A stretch of 10,246 nucleotides of DNA from Gammaproteobacteria bacterium (GTDB lineage Bacteria; Pseudomonadota; Gammaproteobacteria; Pseudomonadales; Azotimanducaceae): contig PBQQ01000033.1 of assembly GCA_002725095.1 (NCBI GenBank), positions 34,140 through 44,385 of the forward strand, in the 5' to 3' direction. The notes under the pieces are model-generated. The model saw only the letters and a program-made list of their open reading frames with translations, was not told the DNA's origin and searched no databases. Position 1 is the first letter of the stretch. Every line of letters starts with the position of its first letter. Position numbers and translations under genes: made by a program. This document shows, piece after piece, positions 5,848 through 10,246 of this stretch.

Positions 5848-7689
5848 ATGAATTTTTTTCAGGCTCAAGATCAGGCGCGGAGCAAGACCCGACTCCTGAC
5901 CTTCTTATTTTTCGCAGCCGTGGTGTCATTGGTGATACTCACCAATCTATTAGCAGCCGTTGCTTTGGGGTTTGGTCTGGGTCCTGAAACGCTAGCGGCG
6001 CAACCAGCTGAGACATGGCTATTGATCAGCACCGGCGTAGTCGGGGTCATCGCCGTAGCCAGCCTGTTCAAATTCTTGACCCTTCGCGGTGGCGGCAGAG
6101 TTATTGCTGAATCCTTAGGTGGTCTGCCTATCCACCAAACCACTCCAAACCCGCAAGAACGCCAACTGCTAAACGTGGTAGAGGAAATGGCCATTGCCGC
6201 AGGCCTACCGGTGCCACCGGTGTACTTAATTCCAGAGCCCAGCATCAATGCCTTTGCCGCAGGTTACAGCCAAGACGATGCCGTCATAGGCATCAATCAA
6301 GGCACGCTGGACTTACTCAACCGCGAGGAACTGCAAGGCGTTGTCGCCCACGAATTCAGTCATATTCTAAACGGCGATATGCGCATCAACATCCGCCTCA
6401 TCGCGTTACTCAGCGGCATTCTTTTTATCGGCATGATCGGCTATGGCCTATTGCGAGGGTCCGCTTTCAGTCGCAGCAAAGAGCGGGGGCAGCAGATGGC
6501 GCTCGCCTTAGGGCTTATTGTTGTTGGTTTTGGGGGCACATTTTTTGGCAATCTGATTAAGGCGGCGGTGAGTCGGCAACGAGAATTTCTCGCCGACGCT
6601 TCCGCCGTCCAATTTACCCGCTCCAGCAGTGGGATCGCTAACGCGCTTAAAAAAATAGGCGGCCACGCAGCGGGTTCACAAATACAAGCGAAAGCCGCTG
6701 ACGAGTCCAGCCACATGTTCTTTGGCGAAATCAAATCGTTTAGCCGAATGATGGCCACTCACCCACCGCTGGAAGAACGCATCCGGGCATTGGAACCTCA
6801 ATGGCAGGGCAGCATCAACGATGGCGGCAGCGGCCGCGCTCAAGAAGGAACCGTTGGCTTTGCCGGCACCAGCGGGCCGGCACCCAATACTCCGCAAACC
6901 GTTGTTGGCCAGATTGGCCAAGGACAAATCGGCGCCGCCAAGACTCTGTTGCAAGGCTGCGACGTAACCCTGGCTAAGGCGGCTCATGATCCCTACGAGG
7001 CGCGTGGGTTGATTTACGCCATGCTGATAGATGCAAACCCAGAGATAGCTAAGCCGCAGCTAAAGAAAATCCGCGCCCAGGCAGAACCAGGCGTGCCAGA
7101 GCAGACAGAGCACCTACTGCCGCTGGTGCAGGCGAGCACGCGCAGCCAGTTACTGCTGCTGCTGGAAATGGCCATGCCCACATTAAAAGAGCTGTCGCTG
7201 GCGCAATACAAACGTTTTAGCGCCAACGCGGCGGAGCTGATTGTTTTTGATCAACGGGTGGATGTATTCGAATGGGTTTTACACCGGGTTATGACCAAGG
7301 AGTTGTACGCCCACTTTGAGCGACCTCACCGCTCCATTGGCCGTGTCGGTTCTTTTCGTGGCCTGCAATCAGAATTGCAAAATCTATTGTCTACTATCGC
7401 TTACCGAAGCGCTTCAGCTCAGGAGAGTTATCGCACAGGCGCTGCGCTTTTGGACCTAGAGGTGTCATTGTCCGCGTTAGCGATGTTCGACCACCAGCAA
7501 ATGAACAACGCCCTCGGGCGATTGCGCGAATTGCAGCCCAAGCTGAAACAGCAATTACTCGAGGCCTGCGCGGCCGTCGCTCTGGCTGACGGAAGTTTGC
7601 ATCCAGATCAGCATGCTCTGTTGCATGGCATCGCTGCGACTCTAGACTGTCCGCTCCCGCTCGTTGGTCAAGGTGATATCGCTGCATGA
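5848..7689 (+). CDS. M48 family (HtpX-like) membrane zinc metallopeptidase with long C-terminal domain
   Basis: A 613-residue inner-membrane protease. Predicted helices lie at about residues 17–44, 57–78, 184–203 and 217–240. The zinc motif HEFSH (168–172) follows NREELQGVVA, and the third ligand is Glu246 in REFLAD (245–250). HPPLEERI (305–312) is the conserved end of the peptidase domain. This arrangement matches HtpX/Ste24-type peptidases, which cleave misfolded membrane proteins on the cytoplasmic side. HtpX itself is about 290 residues; here roughly 300 more follow. The tail has a Gly/Pro-rich linker (320–360), helical repeats, and a TerB-like end (EACAAVALADGSLHPDQHALLHGIAATLDCPLP, 572–604). 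The gene starts 6 nt after lemA with no Shine-Dalgarno sequence, suggesting re-initiation, and ends in an ATGA overlap with cmoA. LemA may recruit or regulate it (inference). Confidence 0.92.
   Translation: MNFFQAQDQARSKTRLLTFLFFAAVVSLVILTNLLAAVALGFGLGPETLAAQPAETWLLISTGVVGVIAVASLFKFLTLRGGGRVIAESLGGLPIHQTTPNPQERQLLNVVEEMAIAAGLPVPPVYLIPEPSINAFAAGYSQDDAVIGINQGTLDLLNREELQGVVAHEFSHILNGDMRINIRLIALLSGILFIGMIGYGLLRGSAFSRSKERGQQMALALGLIVVGFGGTFFGNLIKAAVSRQREFLADASAVQFTRSSSGIANALKKIGGHAAGSQIQAKAADESSHMFFGEIKSFSRMMATHPPLEERIRALEPQWQGSINDGGSGRAQEGTVGFAGTSGPAPNTPQTVVGQIGQGQIGAAKTLLQGCDVTLAKAAHDPYEARGLIYAMLIDANPEIAKPQLKKIRAQAEPGVPEQTEHLLPLVQASTRSQLLLLLEMAMPTLKELSLAQYKRFSANAAELIVFDQRVDVFEWVLHRVMTKELYAHFERPHRSIGRVGSFRGLQSELQNLLSTIAYRSASAQESYRTGAALLDLEVSLSALAMFDHQQMNNALGRLRELQPKLKQQLLEACAAVALADGSLHPDQHALLHGIAATLDCPLPLVGQGDIAA
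7686..7689 (+). other. ATGA overlap between the M48 peptidase gene and cmoA
   Basis: The peptidase TGA (7687–7689) and cmoA ATG (7686–7688) share bases. There is no clear Shine-Dalgarno sequence (GGTGATATCGCTGC precedes the ATG), so cmoA translation probably depends on upstream ribosomes. Confidence 0.85.
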
Positions 7690-8417
7690 GCAAGGATGAC
7701 ATTTTCGTCACCAAACAGAATCATATCGCGGACTTCGTCTTCGATGAGCAGGTGGTTGCCGTATTCCCCGATATGATTCGCCGCTCGGTGCCCGGCTACG
7801 AAACAGTCATCCCCATGACCGGTCTAATGGCCGCCCGGCACCTAACAGACGGCGATAGCGCCTATGACTTAGGGTGTTCGTTGGGCGCCACCACGCTCGC
7901 TATTTTGCAGCAGACGGACTTAGCCGATGTGAACGTCATTGGGGTCGACAATGCGCCCGCTATGATTGAGAAAGCACGGTTACAGACAACCGATCCGCGC
8001 GCGCGTTTCGAGTGCGCCGACCTCATTGAGTTTGACGTCACCGACGCTAAAGTGGTGATCCTTAATTTTGTCATGCAGTTCTTACCACCCGCTGCGCGCC
8101 GACCTTTGTTGCAACGCTTATGCGCACAGATGCGCGCTGACGGCTTACTGATCGTGTCAGAAAAAATCTGCCAATCTGATGCTGCGCTGCACGCGTTGTT
8201 CGACACCACCCATTTAGCTTGGAAACGAGCCAACGGCTACAGCGAACTTGAGGTCAGCCAAAAGCGTCAAGCCCTAGAAAACGTTATGCGCGTCGACAGC
8301 GAGGACGATCACCAACGACGCTTTAAAGAAGCAGGTTTTGCCCAAAGTACAACCTGGTTCAGATGCCTTAACTGGGCGTCTTTCATCGCCATGCCAGAGT
8401 CCCCTGCGGGTCCATGA
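7686..8417 (+). CDS. cmoA: Carboxy-S-adenosyl-L-methionine synthase CmoA
   Basis: CmoA converts S-adenosylmethionine and prephenate to carboxy-SAM and phenylpyruvate, the first step toward 5-oxyacetyluridine (cmo5U) at wobble position 34 of tRNAs. The 243-residue product is close to the E. coli length (247) and aligns along its whole length from memory. It contains FDEQVVAVFPDMIRRSVPGY near the N-terminus, the SAM loop YDLGCSLGATTL (residues 60–71), DNAPAMIEKAR, VVILNFVMQFL, and KRANGYSELEVSQKR (180–194). Arg194 corresponds to E. coli Arg199, which I recall as contacting the carboxylate of carboxy-SAM. It is cytoplasmic. It precedes cmoB, its pathway partner, with a 4-nt ATGA overlap, as in many gammaproteobacteria. 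Upstream, it is joined to an M48 protease gene, which is not a functional partner in the known pathway. Confidence 0.97.
   Translation: MSKDDIFVTKQNHIADFVFDEQVVAVFPDMIRRSVPGYETVIPMTGLMAARHLTDGDSAYDLGCSLGATTLAILQQTDLADVNVIGVDNAPAMIEKARLQTTDPRARFECADLIEFDVTDAKVVILNFVMQFLPPAARRPLLQRLCAQMRADGLLIVSEKICQSDAALHALFDTTHLAWKRANGYSELEVSQKRQALENVMRVDSEDDHQRRFKEAGFAQSTTWFRCLNWASFIAMPESPAGP
8414..8417 (+). other. ATGA overlap between cmoA and cmoB
   Basis: The cmoA TGA (8415–8417) and cmoB ATG (8414–8416) overlap, indicating cotranscription and coupled translation of the two pathway enzymes. Confidence 0.9.
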
Positions 8418-9349
8418 TCGATCTCCACGCCACGCCGCAAAATCTACCTGATTGGCCACTGCACCTCATAAGAGAGCGACTCAGCGCCAATTACCACGGT
8501 GACTTCGAGCATTGGCTACGCGCTGTGCAATCGTTACCCATAGCCGCAGCACAAAAACGCGCGTACGGAGACACGGTCAGCGCAGAAATGACCGGCGACC
8601 AAAATACCCTGCAAACCGTAGAACGGGCACTGCAACAACTGCACCCCTGGCGCAAAGGGCCTTTTCGCATTGGCGATCTGCATATCGATACCGAGTGGCG
8701 CTCGGATTGGAAGTGGCAACGGCTCAGCCAGCCTCTGGGCGACCTCAGCCAGCAACGGGTATTAGACATTGGCTGCGGCAACGGCTACTTCGGTTGGCGT
8801 GCGCTGCACGCTGGCGCATCGGAAGTCATCGGCATCGACCCAACGATTCTATTTTGTATGCAGCATCAGGCAATCCAAAGATTCTTGGGTGACGCGCGCA
8901 ACTGGGTACTGCCGATAAAAGTCGAAGAGTTACCCTCCTCGGTACAGTTCGACCTGACACTGAGTATGGGCGTGCTCTACCACCGTCGACATCCGCTGCA
9001 GCACGTTCAACATCTATTCGATCTCACTACCGCAGGTGGGCGCTGCGTACTCGAAAGCCTCGTCGTAACAACCCCAGAGACTCTTTATCCGGCAGACCGA
9101 TACGCGCGAATGCGCAACGTCTGGTGCGTGCCCAGCACCGAGCAAGTGCTGCAATGGATGCGGCAGGCGGGTTTCGACCAAGTGCAGATTATCGACGTCA
9201 GCACCACCACCCTCGACGAACAGCGCAGTACCGAATGGATGCGCTTTGATTCATTGGCCGATTGCCTAGACTGCAACGATTCCTCACGCACGGTTGAAGG
9301 CCTCCCAGCCCCCGTGCGGGCAATCTGCATCGGCATTCGACCGCGCTAG
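8414..9349 (+). CDS. cmoB: tRNA U34 carboxymethyltransferase CmoB
   Basis: CmoB transfers the carboxymethyl group of carboxy-SAM to 5-hydroxyuridine at tRNA position 34, forming cmo5U, which widens decoding of four-codon boxes. The 311-residue product is slightly shorter than E. coli CmoB (323). Matching features are TEWRSDWKW (SDWKW at residues 97–101), the methyltransferase loop VLDIGCGNGYFGWRAL (from residue 116), GIDPT, SMGVLYHRRHPL (from residue 184), DRYARMRNVW, DVSTTTLDEQRSTEWM and the C-terminal TVEGLPAPVRA, whose Arg corresponds to a ligand-binding Arg in E. coli. The Lys and Trp of SDWKW lie in the segment that contacts the cofactor in the E. coli structure (from memory). The ATG overlaps the cmoA stop. 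No terminator hairpin is visible in the 60 nt that follow. Confidence 0.97.
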   Translation: MIDLHATPQNLPDWPLHLIRERLSANYHGDFEHWLRAVQSLPIAAAQKRAYGDTVSAEMTGDQNTLQTVERALQQLHPWRKGPFRIGDLHIDTEWRSDWKWQRLSQPLGDLSQQRVLDIGCGNGYFGWRALHAGASEVIGIDPTILFCMQHQAIQRFLGDARNWVLPIKVEELPSSVQFDLTLSMGVLYHRRHPLQHVQHLFDLTTAGGRCVLESLVVTTPETLYPADRYARMRNVWCVPSTEQVLQWMRQAGFDQVQIIDVSTTTLDEQRSTEWMRFDSLADCLDCNDSSRTVEGLPAPVRAICIGIRPR

Positions 9350-9409
9350 TTAGACTTTGCTTCTCGCGCACCTAGGGGGTATTTTCAGCGCACCAAGTAC
9401 TCCTGCAAC

Positions 9410-9799
9410 ATGATGTTTGGCATTCTTCCATTTAAGTTTCGCTTTCGCGGTAAGGTTCGACTGATCCTCGATATCTATTACAGCTTCATCGATGCCACGT
9501 CTGCGCAACACGGCGGCGTTGCACTGCACCCTACGCAAATAGCCCGCACTACCGGCATCAGCTTCACGGAAGTCGCCAAGCGCTTAGAAGCAACCCCCGA
9601 ACTGTTTGTGCGTTTACCAAAACGCGACGGCATCACTCGTTACCGCATCACCTCAAGCGCCACCGCACGCAGCCATGAAGAAATCGAAACGCTGTTACGT
9701 ACCGCGGAGCGCAACGAGTCCATGTTGTTTTACGCCATTGCGTTTATGGTGTTGGCCATGCTTGCAATCGTCGTTTTAACCATCGTCCCGAACCTTTAG
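9410..9799 (+). CDS. Unknown protein: winged-helix-like domain with C-terminal membrane anchor
   Basis: I do not recognise this 129-residue protein. Residues 10–20 are basic (KFRFRGKVRLI). Residues 16–82 could form a winged-helix fold: a first helix (VRLILDIYYSFIDA), HPTQIARTTGI, then SFTEVAKRLEATPELF as a possible recognition helix, and a two-strand wing (VRLPKRDGITRYRIT). A short acidic helix (HEEIETLLRTAERNE, 89–103) leads to one hydrophobic helix (about 104–126, MLFYAIAFMVLAMLAIVVLTIV) ending the protein. The predicted topology is cytoplasmic N-terminus with a tail anchor. Two consecutive ATG codons (9410, 9413) can serve as start, and neither has a clear Shine-Dalgarno sequence; no start codon lies upstream in frame before cmoB ends. 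It is 60 nt after cmoB and 10 nt before the acyl-CoA dehydrogenase gene, whose ribosome binding site overlaps its stop. A DNA-binding role is inference from shape only. Confidence 0.72.
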   Translation: MMFGILPFKFRFRGKVRLILDIYYSFIDATSAQHGGVALHPTQIARTTGISFTEVAKRLEATPELFVRLPKRDGITRYRITSSATARSHEEIETLLRTAERNESMLFYAIAFMVLAMLAIVVLTIVPNL

Positions 9800-9802
9800 G
9801 AG
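9798..9802 (+). promoter_or_regulatory. Ribosome binding site of the acyl-CoA dehydrogenase gene
   Basis: AGGAG, overlapping the TAG stop (9797–9799) of the preceding gene, lies 7 nt before the ATG at 9810. It fixes that start and points to coupling of the two genes. Confidence 0.75.
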
Positions 9803-9809
9803 CCCGCAT

Positions 9810-10246
9810 ATGCCCGAGTCTTTAACTCCGGAGTTGATTGAGCTGCGCGATAACTGCCAAACCTTTGCCGCAGAGCATCTGGTGGGATCAGACAGCAGCG
9901 CCGAAACCCGCGCCAACATCCGCGCAGCCGCGAAGTCAGCAGGTCTATTTGGACTCACCCAGCCAACCCAAAAGGAATATGCGCCTACCCAGCTGGCGTT
10001 GTGCGTCGCCAGAGAGGCCTTGGCCGCATCCAACCCCAATAACATGGACAGTGTCTTTGGCCCCAGTGCAGGGGTACTCGGCGGCGTTACCGGCGCGTTA
10101 GCCCAGAGCCATCTGGAACCACTTTTAGCCGGCGAAAAACGTGCCAGCTTCGGCTTTACCGAACCCGACAATGTTGAGCCCACCCATGGCACCGTCACCG
10201 ATGGGCATTTGGTTGTCCAAGGTCAAAAGTCCTACGTCACCGGTGG
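9810..10246 (+). CDS. Acyl-CoA dehydrogenase family protein (3' end outside window)
   Basis: The frame is open from ATG 9810 to the right edge (145 full codons plus two bases). It reads as the N-terminal helical domain and start of the middle beta-domain of an FAD-dependent acyl-CoA dehydrogenase, which introduces an alpha-beta double bond into acyl-CoA thioesters. Supporting segments are the early helix LTPELIELRDNCQTFAAEHL (residues 5–24), IRAAAKSAGLFGLTQP, a helix with CVAREALAASNPN, the turn GALAQSHLEPLLAGEKRASFGFTEPD (95–120), where FTEP matches the flavin-contacting TEP motif, and GHLVVQGQKSYVTGG at the edge. The TEP motif is followed by DNVEPTHG rather than the usual GAGSD, and the N-terminal domain is short, so this may be a divergent branch. 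Substrate is unknown; an aminoglycoside-type or nitroalkane oxidase homologue cannot be excluded. Confidence 0.85.
   Translation, partial: MPESLTPELIELRDNCQTFAAEHLVGSDSSAETRANIRAAAKSAGLFGLTQPTQKEYAPTQLALCVAREALAASNPNNMDSVFGPSAGVLGGVTGALAQSHLEPLLAGEKRASFGFTEPDNVEPTHGTVTDGHLVVQGQKSYVTG

Noticed and set aside
5871..6248. 125-codon minus-strand open frame inside the M48 peptidase gene
   Set aside because: It is antisense to a well-supported gene with intact catalytic motifs, and no family features are seen. Other antisense frames (for example 6441–6758, 7862–8233, 7394–7714) were rejected for the same reason.
9350..9409. Possible promoter or terminator in the 60 nt after cmoB
   Set aside because: A G-run (9375–9379) and scattered GCGC are present, but I found no convincing hairpin or -35/-10 pair. 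Nothing is called.
9776..10198. 140-codon minus-strand open frame at the right edge
   Set aside because: It lies opposite the acyl-CoA dehydrogenase frame, which has a good ribosome binding site and clear family motifs. The antisense product shows no recognisable motif.
1..10246. Defence island, CRISPR array, toxin–antitoxin or mobile-element content
   Set aside because: No regularly spaced direct repeats, no transposase or integrase motifs and no nuclease or toxin families were seen. The genes are metabolic, transport and housekeeping in character.

Overview
The window looks like chromosomal DNA from a gammaproteobacterium, probably an aerobic, environmental (perhaps marine) one. The adjacent cmoA–cmoB pair, which makes the wobble modification cmo5U34 in tRNA, is the strongest pointer. 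The surrounding load of flavin- and CoA-dependent oxidoreductases (luciferase-like monooxygenase, nitronate monooxygenase-like protein, flavin reductase, acyl-CoA dehydrogenase) fits the lifestyle. The placement is an inference from gene content. Genes are tightly packed: no gene-free stretch exceeds about 140 bases. I see no rRNA, tRNA, CRISPR array, insertion sequence or phage gene.

Left third (1–3480): the 3' part of a gene for a two-domain protein, with a divergent PncC/CinA-type domain followed by a nucleotidylyltransferase. It converges on a minus-strand MATE-family efflux transporter. The transporter is divergent, across a 140-base spacer, from a plus-strand luciferase-like (LLM class) oxidoreductase. 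A perfect 11-bp inverted repeat lies just past that gene.

Middle (3480–5241): a two-gene minus-strand operon. A flavin reductase-domain protein is read first, and its stop overlaps by ATGA the start of a nitronate monooxygenase-like FMN protein. A 139-base spacer with probable promoters separates this operon from the next block.

Right half (5242–10246): a plus-strand run of lemA, an HtpX-like M48 membrane metallopeptidase with a long C-terminal extension, cmoA and cmoB. The joins are 6 nt, ATGA overlap and ATGA overlap, so the four are probably cotranscribed. After 60 nt comes a 129-residue protein of unknown function with a winged-helix-like front and one C-terminal membrane helix. Ten nt further begins an acyl-CoA dehydrogenase that runs off the right edge.

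Functionally, LemA and M48 form a familiar membrane-associated pair, and CmoA supplies carboxy-SAM to CmoB. The flavin reductase may feed reduced flavin to the coupled FMN protein or the nearby LLM protein. No obviously new defence or mobile system is present. The points most worth checking are the PncC-like/nucleotidylyltransferase fusion with an apparently degraded amidase site, the coupling of lemA–M48 to the cmoAB genes, the tail-anchored unknown protein, and the palindrome at 3441–3471.
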